This document shows, piece by piece, positions 44,761 through 58,700 of a DNA stretch of 64,000 bases (its first letter is position 1; the number at the start of each line of letters is the position of its first letter). The notes below the pieces were generated by a model. It worked only from the letters and a program-made list of their open reading frames with translations. It had not been told where the DNA came from and searched no databases. A program made the position numbers and the translations under genes. Origin of the DNA: Lindgomyces ingoldianus (taxonomy: Eukaryota > Ascomycota > Dothideomycetes > Pleosporales > Lindgomycetaceae); NCBI RefSeq assembly GCF_010093535.1, contig NW_022985202.1, positions 62,001 to 126,000 of the forward strand, in the 5' to 3' direction.

Positions 44761-44877
44761 GGATAGTCAGTTAGGAAGCGGATATGGAAGAGATTGAAGC
44801 AAGAATGGAAGCCCTGGAAGCATACTAAGGTTGCGCAATCGGGAACCAGCTTGAAGCATGTCCAAGCTGAGGGGGTG

Positions 44878-45276
44878 TGTCAGATATGCGCACCTACTGT
44901 CAAGACAGGAGGAACGCTTGACAAAAGCTGCTACATAGTACGAGCAATAAGCTCGAACAGTATGTTGCAGCAAATTGCAGCATTTTGCAGCATGTTGCAG
45001 CATGTTACAGCAAATTGCAGCATTTTGCAGCATGTTGCAGCAAATTGCAGCATNNNNNNNNNNNNNNNNNNNNNNNNNNNNNNNNNNNGCTGGTCGCGCA
45101 TAGGGCTAGTGCGCGAGGGACTCGGATCGGCAGAACAAAAAGCCGAGCAACACGAGTAGAGCAGAAAAAGGATTGATAAATCAACACAATCAATACAATC
45201 AATCAATCATCCTATACATCATATCCAAACCCATCATTCATCTCAGGAAGCCTAGAAACAGTGCTTTAATCTGACA
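44878..45276 (+). repeat. 3' LTR of the family B copia element
   Basis: Contains the assembly gap (45054-45088) within its tandem array. Less mutated than the 5' LTR. Confidence 0.9.
45054..45088. other. Assembly gap of 35 N
   Basis: Falls inside the 10-bp tandem array of the 3' LTR, where short reads could not be placed. Frames crossing it are meaningless. Confidence 0.99.
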
Positions 45277-47577
45277 ATTTTAGAGACTTTAACACTATTT
45301 CTACTATTACTAGCAGATGCTAATTAACTCAAGGCATACTTTAACAACATTTTAAATGTTATTATATATAAAGACAAAACTACTAGTTATACTTATTATA
45401 TAAAAATAAAGACACTTTTTTTTTAATATTAGTAAAAAAGAATCTATGTCTTTTTTTACTAAATTAAAACTCTACTGCCTCTACTACTAATTTAGACACC
45501 CCTGCATAGAGAGACTCTAGAAGATGCTAACTAGCGCTAGCTACAACATTAATGCTGCAGTGCTAGAAGAGATTAAGAAGTTCTGCTACCTCTACTAATT
45601 ATATAACTAGGCTTTACAAAGATTTAAGTTTATAATTAAAAATAACACCTACTTTAACTATAAAGTTGTTATTAATATTATATAAATTAATAATAGAAAT
45701 GTCTTATATGTTATTAATGTAGACATATTATTTTAGGCTACTACATTCTTAAAATCTATGTCTGCACAAGATACCTAGAATGCACTATATAAATGCTAGA
45801 TTAACACCTATTAAGAACCTCTAAACTACATTATATATAACTTTAGTATAAATTTTACTTTAGAGGATTTTTAAGCTTATGCAAAGATTATAGAAGCTAT
45901 ATGTAGGCAGATGCCTATAGAAGCACATTAGGCAGTTAGAAAGGTTAAGCGTGCGCATATACCTCTCTAACAAGTGTTTAACATCTTAAAGACTAAGCTA
46001 GGTAACTATATAAATAATAAGGCTATCCTGCAGATAGTAGTTAAAGCTTTAAACAACACAGCTAGCCTGCACAGTCTAGTACCTACGCTGCTAGTCTTTA
46101 GAGCATACCTAAGAATTAACCTAGACTCTCTACTATTACTAGACATTATTACACAAGTAAGCGCTATATAAAAGGTAATAAAAATACTTTAAAAAAACTA
46201 TATAAAAGTAAATATTAATTATGTAATTAACACTTATAATAGCTTTATAACATATAAAGTTCTTAACCTCCCCCTTAGCTTAGAGATTATAGCATAGAGA
46301 GAGAAGAAAGGCTAGACTAGCCTATATAAGATTAAGAGCATTAAAGAGAAAAATATTATTATTAAAAGAAAAAATAGCCTACTAAAGCTCTAATATACAT
46401 AAGTTAAACTATACTATAAAGAGAAAAAAAAGACAACTTACCTATAATAAATAACCTAGATAAACTAATCTCTATATAAAAAGATCCTCTAAAGAAGAGA
46501 AAGAAAAGACAGCCTTATAAGAATATTATAAAGGCAGAACTAAAGCCTACTACAGACTAAGCCTCTTAAAATAGCAATGCCGCACTAGTGTAAAAAGAAG
46601 ATATAGATACTAGAAGAAGTAAAAGGCAAAGAAAACCTATATAAAGTCTAAACTAAGTATTTCTAACCTAGAAGAAGAAAAATAATTAGGCCTTATTTAT
46701 TAAGCTTTATATAGACAGTGTAATTACTATACCTAGAAAACTATTTAAAGAATTAGACTATATAAAGATAGACACTTTAATTACTAACAGCACTTTTAAA
46801 GTTATAGTATATAACTTAATAAAGTATAAAAGTTAGATTTTTAACCTCTACTTTATATAAAAAGTAAAAGGCAAAATAACTTAACTATATAAAAAATTCT
46901 GCCTAGTGTTTACTAGCTACTTAGATAAAAAGAAGGGAGAAATTCTTACCTAGTTACTAACTATTTAGAGGATAAGCTAGAGACTACTTCTAGCTATAGA
47001 AGCAAGCCTAAGAGCTATGTACAAAATGCATTTTAAACTACATAATATTATATAAGTATACATCTAATTAATAGATAAGCTTATGCGCACACTATACATA
47101 AAGCTACTAAAGGAGATGCACTAGAGCTTTCTACTAAATATAATACTCTAGGTTATATAACTCTTATATAAAGCTGCTAAATTAGAACTATATTAGTTTA
47201 AGACATACTATAACTACTATAAAAAAAAGCTACGCATGCACATCTTTTTATATAACCCCTACTTTTTAATTACTAATAAAAAAGAGCACACTTTTAGTAT
47301 TACTAGCTTATAAATAGATAATACTTTAAGCATTATAACAAAAGATTTTATACAAAGAGAAAAGAAAAAACTATAAAAAGTAAAGTTTTATATAAAAGGT
47401 AAAACTATTTTAGTAAAGAAGCAGCTTATTAAGTTTAATAGTAGAAGGATTAAGCTTACACATAACATAGTAGTTTTTACTTAGAAAAGATAAGTAAGCT
47501 ACTTTTATATAATTAACCTAGAGAATAAAAATGCTGCACAATAATATATTAAGTAATATGTAAAAAAGGTATATATT

Positions 47578-50500
47578 TGTCACGGTATCCTCCCCGGATC
47601 CCAGACATAACTGTATTAGACGCGTACTAGAGTATTATTAGTGCACGTCTAACACAAACACAACACAACACAGACATAAACTTAAGCACAAACTGCCTTA
47701 ACACTAACTAAACCTAGAACAGGCTTAATTTATACCTAAAGTGCTTAGACTTTTAAGCTAAGTATTTAATTACTAATTTCTTTCTAAACTTTCCTATTTC
47801 TTACACAACATCTTATACTTACTATAATACCTTATGTAGTAATTAAACTAGACTTCTGTAAAGCTCTATAACCTTACTTATGCATAATTATAACATTATG
47901 TTGTGTTAAAACTCTAGCTAAGAATAGCCTCTAAATCTAATTTAATAAGCTTAGTACTTGCATAACTTTAAGCTATTAAAGTAAGCTAAAAAGCTTTCTA
48001 AGAAGCACTTACTTTATAAGAAAGCTACTATGTTATAAGCTTTAAAGCTTTTTAAAAGAACTTTAAAAAATAGCTTTATGTTATTAAGTAGTCTATTTCT
48101 GCCTTAACTCTTATTATAGTAGTAGGAACTAAGAACTTACTAGCCTTAAAGCCTACCTAGAAGTCTAGAGATAGCTTAACTTTTTCCTACCTAACACTGC
48201 TTATAACCTGTAACCTCTCTAACTTAGTAATAAAATCTAACTAACTCCTTAATCCCCTACTGTTTAATAGAAAATAAAAAGACCTACCTTCCTTCCTACA
48301 TAAGCTTTAATACAAACTTAAAAGAAACATAGACTAATTTCTTTTTAAACACTTTTAGTTACTATATGCTTACTTTTAACTTAACTATAATATAATAGCC
48401 TTAATTAACTTACTAATAAATAAGAATATTATTAACTTAGATTAATTTATAGTGTTTTTATAAGTAACTTATAAAGACTTAAATAAAGAGTTAACAGCTC
48501 TAAGTTACCTAAACACTTTATAATAAAAAAAAAGCTTTACTTTACACTTTACTAAGTTTTGCTAACTTGCATCTAATACAAGCTTAAATAAGATAGGTCT
48601 AATTATAGCCTTATGTAACTCTCTCTTAACTAAACTGCAACGCGCTATAGTAGGAGAACCCCTTCTAAACAACCTTAATGCGTATGCAAACCTAATTTCT
48701 ACCTATAATAATAACATAAGGTTCCTCCCTGTACAAGCTCTAATACGCCCCTAAACTAGCGCAGTTGCAAATAAGGACTCTAACATAATAAAAATTAATT
48801 TAAATTATACTTTAGTTAGTTCTAAAAAGTGTAAAGATTATAAGAAAAAAAGTTAATACTTTAAGTGTAGTAAGCATAGTTATATCTTCTAAAACTGCTC
48901 TATTCCCCTTTTTTAAGTCTACGCAAGTAGCGCTGCTAGCACTTATTAAAGATTTTTACTATTTTAATCTTATTTTTATAAGAGCTCTAACTTATATTTA
49001 AGCCTTAATTCTTTTTACTACTCTTAACATAGCTGCAGCTATAGCAGTAGGAGCCTGTAAAAAGGCTTGTCTTAGGGCTAAGTTACCCCTTAGGACTAAT
49101 TTAACACTAAATCTTTGCTAACTTATAAGCTAAGTCCTCTACTAATAACTAAAAGTACTAAGTTAATATTCTTATATATTTATAATAAAAAACTGTATTA
49201 GCCTTAATATAGGCTTTTATTAACTTAAAAGTAAACAGTATAGGTTACATTAACAAAGAACTAGTGCGTAAACTAAATCTCTAATTAACACTACTTACCT
49301 AAATAATTTACTTAACTAGATTTAATAAAAAATAACTTAAAAAAGGTTCTATCTTTTATACTACAACTATTATAATTACCTACTAACACTATAAGAAGTA
49401 GATTAAGCTCTATATAATAAATATAGAATGTTATAACCTAATCTTAGGATAACTATAGCTGTATTAGCATAAGGTTACCTTTAATTACTAAAAGTAAGTT
49501 TTAAACTTTAACTTTTTCTAATGCTAAGATATATGCTTATACTTACACCTAAACAACACCTAAATAGCACTTAATATAGAAGGTCTTTAAACTTACTTTT
49601 TAATAACTTAAAAAAGAACTACCTAAGTAAGGCTAATAAGCTAGGCCTTTTACTAAGATAAGCTATATAAAATAATTTAATAACTACTTAAACTTAAAGA
49701 AAAGAAAGCTTTTAAAGAACTTTTACTTACCTAATTTAGACATAAACTAGGACTTAAACAGCAGATAGACATCTGCTACATAAAACCTACCCTGTTTGTG
49801 ACCCTAGCTTAATAACTAGATTATAAAATCTATGCAGTTATAATTTCTAATATAAACTAAGCTTTAGCTCTCTAAAAACACACTAACTTAAGAATAATAG
49901 TCCTTTAAGACTACTATAACCTGTTACATGTCTTTTTTTAAAACAAGTTTAATAAGCTTCTAATATAACATCTATATAATTACTAAATAACTTTTAAGCC
50001 TAGTAAATAACCTAGTTATAGGCTACTATATAGAATGTTACTAAATAAATTAAAAGTGCTCTAAAAATACTTTAATAAGAACTTAAAAAAAGGGTTTATT
50101 TAAGCTAGCTTTTTACTAGTAGTGTTACTTATACTATTTATAAAGAAACCTAGGAGTAGGCTTTAATTCTACGTTAACTACTAAGGACTAAATGCTGTTA
50201 CTATTAAAAACTAATACTTAATTTCTTTTTTATAAAAAACTCTAAGCTAACTAAGTAAAGTAAAGTATTTTATAAAGTTAGATATTATTACTACCTTTAA
50301 TAAGCTAAGAATAGTAAAGGGTAATAAGTAGCTAACAGCATTTTAGACCTAATATAGACTATTTAAGTACCTAGTAATGCCCTTTAGCTTAGCTAACGCG
50401 CCTAGTACTTTTTAACATTTTATAAACAACTTGCTCTAACCCTACCTAGACATGTTCTGCACTATGTATATTAACAATATTCTAATCTATAGTAATAGCC

Positions 50501-53239
50501 TTTTAGAGCACAAACAGCATGTACGCCTAGTGCTAAAGGCTATAGAAGAAGCAGGTCTGCAACTTAATGTAGACAAATGTAAGTTCTACTAATTAAAAGT
50601 TACATATTTAGAATATGTAATCTTTATAGATAGCATCTAAATAGACTCTGTTAAGGTTTAGACTGTGCTAGATTAGTAATACCTAAAGAATGTAAAGAAT
50701 GTTTAAGCCTTTATAGAATTTACTAACTTTTACTAATAATTTATTAATAACTTTTTGTAGCTAGTAAGCCTTATAATTATACTTACTAAAAAAAAAGTTT
50801 AATTTAACTTTAACTTAAATTACTAATAGTTTTTTAACTAACTAAAGAAAGCCTTTACTAAAGCTCTAATACTCTACTACTTTAACTTTAAACTACTAAT
50901 ACTTGTAGAAGCTAATGCCTTAGACTATATAGTAGCAGGAGTTCTTTTCTAGACTAAGCTAAATAAGACTATTAGGCCTATTACATACTTTTTAAAAAGA
51001 ATAAGTTTTGTAGAAAGTAATTATAAGATCTATAATAAGAAATTACTTACTATAGTACACTGCTTTAAATAATAGCAACCTAAACTAGAAGGTGTAGCGC
51101 ATCTAATATAGGTCCTATCTAACTATAAGAACTTGTAGTACTTTGCAACTACAAAACAACTTAGCTACTAATAAGCCTGTTAGTCTAAATACTTATCCTA
51201 TTTTAATTTTAAGATTACTTATTATTTTAGTTAAAATAAAAAGAAACTAGATGCTTTTATAAGGCAATTCTAAAACATCTTTACTTAGAAAGAAGTGTAA
51301 AAGGCTTAACACTAAACTTTACTTTAACCTAAGCTATTTTTAAACCTTAACCTAAATAAAATAGATTAGATAATTAATTAAATTATTACTAATAAGTATC
51401 TAAATAATAAATTTATCTAAGAAACCTTAGACCTACTCTAAAATAGCGCTAGTTAGTTAAAGAAGGTAACACTAGCTAACTATAAAAACTAAAATAGTAA
51501 GCTATATTACTGTAACTAACTTATAATCTTTAATTCTAACAAACTAAGAATTAAACTACTCTAAATTATATATAACTTACCTATTAGAGGACACCTAGGC
51601 AGAGGAAAGACTCTTAACCTACTACAGAGAGAGTACTACTAGCCCTGCATGTTCTATACTGTACGCTAATATGTATTATGTTGCTATACTTGCTGTAAAG
51701 TAAAAGCCTTTTAAAAAAAGTATAATAGCCTGCTTAAACTGCTTCTAATCCCTAAATAAGCTTAGAAAAACATATTAATTAATTTTATTATAAACCTACC
51801 CTTATCTAAAGGGTACATAAATATTATAGTAGTTGTTAATTACTTAACTAAGTATTAACACTTAATACTATGTTTCTTTATAACTGCCCCTAATATAGCC
51901 TAGTTATTCTACTAATATGTATAAGTTTACTACAGCCTGCCTAACATAATTATATTAGATAGAGGTACGCAGTTTGTCTTAGTCTTCTAGAACAAACTCT
52001 ATAAATAGCTCTAAATTGTCTTCTATCTATCTACAGCTTTTTACCTAGAGACTAACAGCTAGACTAAGAACATAAACACTGTAATAAAATAAGTCTTATA
52101 AGTGTATATAAACTACTAGTAGAATAACTAGGTAAAATAGTTAGCTATAGCATAGTTTAAAGCTAATAACATAACATCTAAATTAACATAAGTATCCCTG
52201 TTCTTAGTAAACTATAAATACTACTCCTAAATAAGATTTAAACTACTTATAAATACCTCCTAACTAACTTATTAATCTGTATAAGTAACAGATGTAAATA
52301 GACTTATTAATAAAATCTAAAACATATCTAAATATGTTTATAAAAAGCTTACATAGGCTTAAGCTTTTTAATAAGAGTACATAAACTAATTCTAAACCTT
52401 TGCCCTTGCGTATGCAGCTAGTAAGAAGGTCTAGCTAGACGCTAGAAATATTTAAATAAACTAATAATTAAAGAAACTTAATTAGAAGAACCTTAGCCTC
52501 TTTATAGTAGCTTATATAGTTTTATTGTATGCTTACTAATTAATTCTACCTAACAGCATAAAGATACACCCTGTGTTCTACGTATTATTGCTGCGCTAAG
52601 CAGCTTTTAAATCTAACTATCTACCTAAACAGCTAAACCTGCCACCTAAACTTATTATTATAAATAATAAACTAGAATATATAGTAAAAGACATTAAATA
52701 GATCTAGTTTAATAAAAAGAAATGTATCTATAAATACCTTATAAAATAAACTAGATACAACAAACTGTTATAGGAACCTGCAAAAGCCTTATAAGAGAAC
52801 TCTATAGTAACTTAATTCTACGCCTAATACCTATCTAAACTAAACCTGTACTCTAATAAAGACAACTTAATGCTAGAACTACTAATGTAAAGGATTCCCT
52901 TCCTAATAAGGGGGGGGGTATTGTTACAGTATCCTCTCTAGATCCTAGACATAACTATATTAGACGTGTACTAGAGTATTATTAGTGCACATCTAACATA
53001 AATATAACATAACATAGACATAAACTTAAGCATAAACTGCCTTAACACTAACTAAACCTAGAATAGGCTTAATTTATACCTAAAGTGCTTAGACTTTTAA
53101 GCTAAGTATTTAATTACTAATTTCCTTCTAAACCTTCCTGTTCCTCACACAATGTCTTATACCTACTATAATACCTCACGTAGTAATTAAACTAGACCTC
53201 TGTGAAGCTCTATAACCTTACTTGTGCATAATTGTGACA
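47578..53239 (+). mobile_element. Family C Ty3/gypsy LTR retrotransposon, complete in structure
   Basis: Two 318-bp LTRs (47578-47895 and 52922-53239; TGTCACGG/TGTTACAG at the start, ATAACA/GTGACA at the end) with a perfect ATATT duplication on both sides. A G-run purine tract (aataagggggggggta) precedes the 3' LTR. Reverse transcriptase remnants near 50370-50590 lie upstream of integrase remnants near 51580-52100, the Ty3/gypsy order. It interrupts the reverse transcriptase/RNase H region of family A copy 1; copy 3 keeps the empty site near 57118. 5662 bp. Confidence 0.9.
50100..52700 (+). pseudogene. Pol remnant (RT, RNase H, integrase) of the family C gypsy element
   Basis: Recognisable pieces are LVMPFSLANAPSTF, MYINNILIYS (the YxDD box with D to N changes) and AIEEAGLQLNVDKCKFY for reverse transcriptase, and then GHLGRGKTLNLLQREYY and YVLCCYTCCKVKAF for the integrase zinc finger. 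Stop codons of the TAA/TAG type are frequent at former CAA, CAG and TGG positions. Non-functional. Confidence 0.8.
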
Positions 53240-54323
53240 ATATTACATTTATGTGTTAACTAGAGGCAGCATTTAACCTGTCTATTACTGCATAAACTAT
53301 AGACCTTTTGCATAATAATATTAACATACTTAACGCACAAATTTAATAGCAGATAGATAATAGTAAGTGTAGTCTTACTTTCCTACTATTATAGCTTAAT
53401 TATGCAAAGCTGTTTATCTTTATAGATAGATTATTTACTAATAATAAGGACCTTAGCTTACAGCTAGAATTTTTAATTATATTAGGTAATAAGAACTGTA
53501 TAGAGTAAAGCAACTACTTTAAAATACTAGGTAACATTATACACTAGAATTTTACTAAGTGTAAAAGAGTAACTAGAAGTGTTTTTACTAGTAAACTATA
53601 TAAAATAGTTAGAAGGTTTAATAATGTAATTACCTTTAGTATAACTTTATAGTAAATTAGATAAATGCTTAAACTACTACTAATTTTAGTAGTAATCTAC
53701 ATAAATTTAAGGTCTTTATATAATTACTTTATTAAGCTAGGCACTACTAGTAAAAAGTAACTTATAATTAACATTATGTTACTTTATAAATTGTATAAGA
53801 AAAGAGAAATTACTAAGATAAAGTAGATTAATAGTAAAAACAACTTAGTAGATGTATGTATAAAGAAAACACTAAACTAGTCTCTTTAATTATTAGTCCT
53901 AACTAACTGCCTCTCTGTCTAGATAGAAGCATCTGTGGACTAGCTAGATCCTGTGCACAAAGATGCCTTAGACTAACTAGACTAATAACGCCTTTATATA
54001 AGGCCTATTTTCTTTTGTTTTTAATTTTTTTTTGTATTGCACACACTTATCTTTCTTATTATAAGGATCTGTCACTGCCAGCACTGTACAAAAAGAGAAA
54101 AAAGCTAGTAGATTATATAGCAGGGCTTAGAAAGTAAAGGATAAAGAAGAGAAAAGCTATTTACATAGCGTAACTAGCCTATCCTAACGCACAGCATTAC
54201 TAGGGGCAAGTCCTAATAAATAGGGTAGAGTAAAGGCAGAATGTAATTAGATAGACCTACACAGATAGAAGGGAGATAACGCGTATAAAAGGCAACTTTT
54301 TAGATAAAAAGAAAAGTTGCTAG

Positions 54324-54603
54324 TGTCTGTACACAGCAGCAGCGTTATAATTTAGATATAAGCAATTGCGCACAAGCAAGACCACATATCTATGTTACAT
54401 AATGCTTATGCGCAAACATTTATGTGTAAACATTTAGATATCCTCTTTTTTCTCTATACAGAGAAAAGATAAGAGTAATAGAACTAGAAACATATTGCCC
54501 TTACTTTACCTACCTTATACGCTGTGCACACTGTACACCACTCTTACTCTTGCTACTTAAGTGCTTATACTATAAGCAGCTAGCTGTTAGAGCCTATTTA
54601 ACA
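54324..54603 (+). repeat. 3' LTR of family A copy 1
   Basis: Same length as the 5' LTR but with many C-to-T and G-to-A changes (gcgttataatttagatataa here versus gcgtcacaatctagatacga at 35575). Confidence 0.88.
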
Positions 54604-54969
54604 AAAACTTTAAATTTATGCAGATTACTACTAAAATTAGTAGTAGTTTAAGTGTTTATATAATTTACTATAAAGTTATACTAAAAGTAATTACATTATT
54701 AAACCTTTTAACTATTTTATATAGTTTACTAGTAAGAACACTTCTAGTTACTCTTTTACACTTAGTAGAATTCTAGTGTATAATATTACCTAGTATTTTA
54801 AAGTAGTTACTTTACTTTATATAGTTTTTATTACTTAATATAATTAAAAATCTTAGCTATAAACTAAAGTTTTTATTATTAGCAAATAATTTATTTATAA
54901 AGATAAATAGCTTTGCACTATTAAGCTATAATAGTAGCAAGGTAAGACTATGCTTACTATTATTTATCT
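54604..54969 (-). mobile_element. Family A copy 2, second segment
   Basis: Internal sequence matching copy 3 from about 56680 to 57040. It continues copy 2 across the copy 1 insertion and is itself cut at 54969 by copy 3. Confidence 0.8.
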
Positions 54970-55693
54970 TGTTGAATAGGCTCTGACAGCTAGCTGCTTA
55001 TAGTATAAGCACTTAAGTAGCAAGAGTAAGAGTAGTGTACAGTGTGCACAGCGTATAAGGTAGGTAAGGTAAGGGCAATATATTTCTAGTTTTATTACTC
55101 TTATCTTTCCTTTATATAGAGAAAAAGAGGGATATTTAAATGTTTACACATAAAAGTTTGCGCATAAGTATTATGTAACATAGATATGTAATCTTGCTTG
55201 TGCGCAATTATTTATATCTAGGCTGTAATGCTGCTGCTGTGTATAGACACTAGCAACTTTTCTTTTTATCTAAAGAGTTACCTTCTATACATGTTACTTC
55301 TCTTCTATTTATGTAAGTCTATCTAATTATATTTTACCTTTACTTTACCCTATTTGTTAGGACTTGCCTTAGTAATGCTGTATATTAAGATAAGCTAGTT
55401 ACACTATATAAATAGCTTTATAAATAGTATAAAGTGTTTTAAGCTATTATTATCTAGCCTTTATGCGCTTACCTTATAAGTAATTTAGCAGTGTATAAAC
55501 TATTTTATGTAGAGTTTTATGCTAGAATAGTGTGGGATCTTTATATAGGCAGGTGCGTAGGAAGGTGTATATAATAAGGTCTTCTTTTTTTTTTTACTTT
55601 CTCTTCTTTATCTTTTACTTTCTAAGCCCTACTGTACTATTCTTTAGCTCTTTTCTTTTTTTGTACAGTGCTAACAGTAACAGATACTCCTGC

Positions 55694-55696
<3 letters not shown>

Positions 55697-55732
<36 letters not shown>

Positions 55733-55748
55733 GAGAGAGAGAGAGAGA
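55697..55748. repeat. (CA)n-(GA)n compound microsatellite in family A copy 3
   Basis: CA repeats 55697-55728 and GA repeats 55731-55748. Same position within the element as the tract at 34572. Confidence 0.93.
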
Positions 55749-58700
55749 TGTCTCTCTAGCCTTCCTCCTCTACCTCTAGCGCTGTTAGTATAGGCGTCTT
55801 TAACGTCCTTGTGTAGTCTAGCAGCCTAAGGCGCATTTATGTTACCCTTTTAACTAGTTCTGCTGCTAATTAGTAGTTTATTTAGTGTCTTAGTATAAAT
55901 GTATAAATTCTTTAGCTTTTTTACTTTTTTCTTATATAAAATGCTAATTATAAATAGGCTAAAAAGTAGTATATAGCAGCTTTACTATTTTATAATATTA
56001 ATATTATTTTACTTGCTAGCACTAATCTGCAGCTGTAGGCAGTAAAAGTTGTGTGTTATAAGGGGTACTTCTATATAGTTTTAGTTTAGAGTTGTAGTTA
56101 AGTCTTAGCAACTTTATGTACTTATTATTATAGCAGCACTACTAGTGCCTTTTCTTTTATTAAGTGTTATATGTTAGCTAACTTTTAGGCTAATGCCTGT
56201 GCCTTATGCGTATAGCAGAGCTGTAGTCTGTATTATAACTACTATATATAAGGGGTGGTGGCTTTTTCTTTTCTTATATACTAGATAAATAAACTGTTTT
56301 TTTTACATATCTTTCTCTTCTAATCTTATAATAAGAAAAATAAGTGTGTATAATACAAAAGAAAATAAAACAAAGAAAAATAAGCCTTATATAAAAGTGT
56401 TGTTAGTCTAGTTAGTCTAAAGCATTTTTACGCACAGGATCTAGCTAGTCTACAGATGCTTCTATCTAGACAGAAAGGCAGTTAGTTAGAACTAATAATT
56501 AAAAAGCCTAGTTTAGTGTTTTTTTTATATATATATTTACTAAGTTATTTTTACTATTAATTTACTTTATTTTAGTAATTTCTCTCTTCTTATATAATTT
56601 ATAGAGTAATATAATGTTAATTATAAGTTACTTTTTACTAGTAGTGCCTAGCTTAATAAGGTAATTATATAAAGACCTTAAATCTATGCAGATTACTACT
56701 AAAATTAGTAGTAGTTTAAGCATTTATATAATTTACTATAAAGTTGTACTAAGTGTAATTACATTATTAAACTTTTTAACTATTTTATATAGTTTACTAG
56801 TAAGGACACTCTTAGTTACTTTTTTATACTTAGTAAAATTCTAGTGTATAATGTTGCCTAGTATTTTAAAGTAGTTACTTTACTTTATATAGTTTTTATT
56901 ACTTAATATAATTAAAAATCTTAGCTATAAGCTAAGGTTTTTATTATTAGTAAATAATCTATTTATAAAGATAAATAGCTTTACATAATTAAGCTATAAT
57001 AGTAGAAAAGTAAGACTATACTTACTATTATCTATCTACTATTAAATTTATGCGTTAAGTGTGTTAATGTTATTATGCAAAGGGTCTATAGTTTGTGCAG
57101 TAATAAACAGGTTAAATGCTGCCTCTAGTTAACATATAAATATAATATATGCCCTTTTTATATATTACTTAATATATTGTTATGCAGCATCTTTATTCTT
57201 TAGGTTAATTATATAAAGGTAGCTTACTTATCTTTTTTAAGTAAAAACTACTATATTATGTGTAAGCTTAATTTTTTTACTGTTAAACTTAATAAGCTGC
57301 TTTTTTACTAAAATAGTTTTACTTTTTATATAAAACTTTACTTTCTATAGTTTTTTCTTTTCTTTTTATATAAAATCTTTTATTATAATGCTTAAAGTGT
57401 TATCTGTTTATAGGCTAGTAATACTAAAAGTGTGCTCTCCTTTATTAGTAATTAAAAGGTAGGGGTTGTATAAAGAGATGTGCATGCATAGCTTTTTTTT
57501 ATAGTAGTTATAGTATGTTTTAAACTAATACAGTCCTAATTTAGCAGCTTTATATAAGAGTTATATAACCTAGAGTATTATATTTAGTAGAAAGCTCTAG
57601 CGCATTTTCTTTAGTAGCTTTGTGTACAGCGTGCGTATAAGCTTATTTATTAATTAGATGTATACTTATGTAATATTACATAGTTTAAAATGCATTTTAT
57701 ATGTAGCTCTTAGGCTTACTTTTATAGCTAAGAGTAGTCTCTAGCTTATTTTTTAAATAGTTAGTAACTAGGTAAGAATTTCTCTTTTTTTTTTATCTAA
57801 GTAGCTAGCAAATACTAGGCAGGATTTTTTATATAGTTAGGTTGTTTTACTCTTTACTTTTTATATAAGGCAGAAGTTAAAAATCTAACTTTTATGCTTT
57901 ATTAAGTTATATGCTATAACTTTAAAAGTGCTATTAGTAATTAAGGTGTTTATCTCTGTATAGTCTAATTTTTTAAATAGTTTTCTAGGTGTAGTAATTA
58001 CACTATTTATATAAAGCTTAATAGATAAGGCTTAATTATTCTTTTTTTTTTAAGTTAAGAATACCTAGTCTAGACTTTATGCAGGTTTTCTTTACCTTTT
58101 ACTTCTTCTAGTATCTATATTTTCCTTTTGCACTAGTGCAGCATTGCTATCTTAAGGGGCTTAGTCTATAGTAGGCTTTAGTTCTACCTTTATAACATTC
58201 TTATAAAGCTGTTCTTTTTTTCTTTTCTTTAAAAAATCCCTTTATATAGGGATTAGTTTATCTAAGTTATTTGTTATAGGTAAGTTGTCTTTTTTTTTTC
58301 TTTATAGTATAGTTTAACCTGTGTATATTAAAGCTTTAGTAGGCTATTTTTTTTTTAATAATAATATTTTTTTCTTTAATGCTTTTAATTTTATATAGGC
58401 TAGTTTAGCTTTTTTTCTCTTTTTATGCTATAATCTTTAAGCTAAAGAAGAGGTTAAGAACTTTATGTATTATAAAGCTATTATAAGTGTTAATTATATA
58501 ATTAATGTTTACTTTTATATAGTTCTTTTAAAGTATCTTTATTACCTTTTATACAGCGCTTACTTATGCAATAATGTTTAGTAATAGTAAAGAGTTTAGG
58601 TTAATTTTTAAGTATGCTCTAAAGACTAGCAGCGTAGGTACTAGACTGTGTAGGCTAGCTGTGTTGTTTAGAGCCTTAACTGCTATCTATAGAATAGCCT

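Larger units (their letters stand above)
39713..45276 (+). mobile_element. Family B Ty1/copia LTR retrotransposon, complete in structure
   Basis: LTRs 39713-40093 and 44878-45276 (TGTTAGA/TGTCAGA...TCTAACA/TCTGACA), a polypurine tract (gctgagggggtg) before the 3' LTR, and a perfect ATTTT duplication (39708-39712 and 45277-45281). Gag remnant at 40126, reverse transcriptase near 43500-43830, and RNase H to 44730. It sits in family A copy 1; copy 3 retains the empty site near 59436. Total 5564 bp including a 35-base assembly gap. Confidence 0.92.
35558..54603 (+). mobile_element. Family A copia-like LTR retrotransposon, copy 1, with three nested insertions
   Basis: Identical-length 280-bp LTRs at 35558-35837 and 54324-54603 (TGTCTGTAC...TATTTAACA) are flanked by a perfect 5-bp duplication AAAAC (35553-35557 and 54604-54608). 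Without its insertions it is about 6.4 kb, about 0.8 kb shorter than copy 3 because of a deletion near 54055. Coding remnants in the plus direction run in copia order: an integrase-end/linker segment near 46000 (ALNNTASLHSLVPTLLVF), reverse transcriptase near 47250-47577, and RNase H resuming at 53240 after the gypsy insertion (EAAFNLSI, CKRVTRSVFTSKLYKI, LRSLYNYFIKLGTT). Stops are scattered throughout, so it is dead. Confidence 0.88.

Noticed and set aside
44794..45206. Open frames running through the N gap
   Set aside because: They consist of LTR sequence, tandem repeats and unknown bases.
45974..46171. 65-codon open frame as a possible small gene
   Set aside because: It is a chance-open fragment of the family A polyprotein (SLVPTLLVF motif).
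55532..55759. 75-codon frame ending in HTHTHT and RERE repeats
   Set aside because: Translation of the (CA)n(GA)n microsatellite in a dead retrotransposon.
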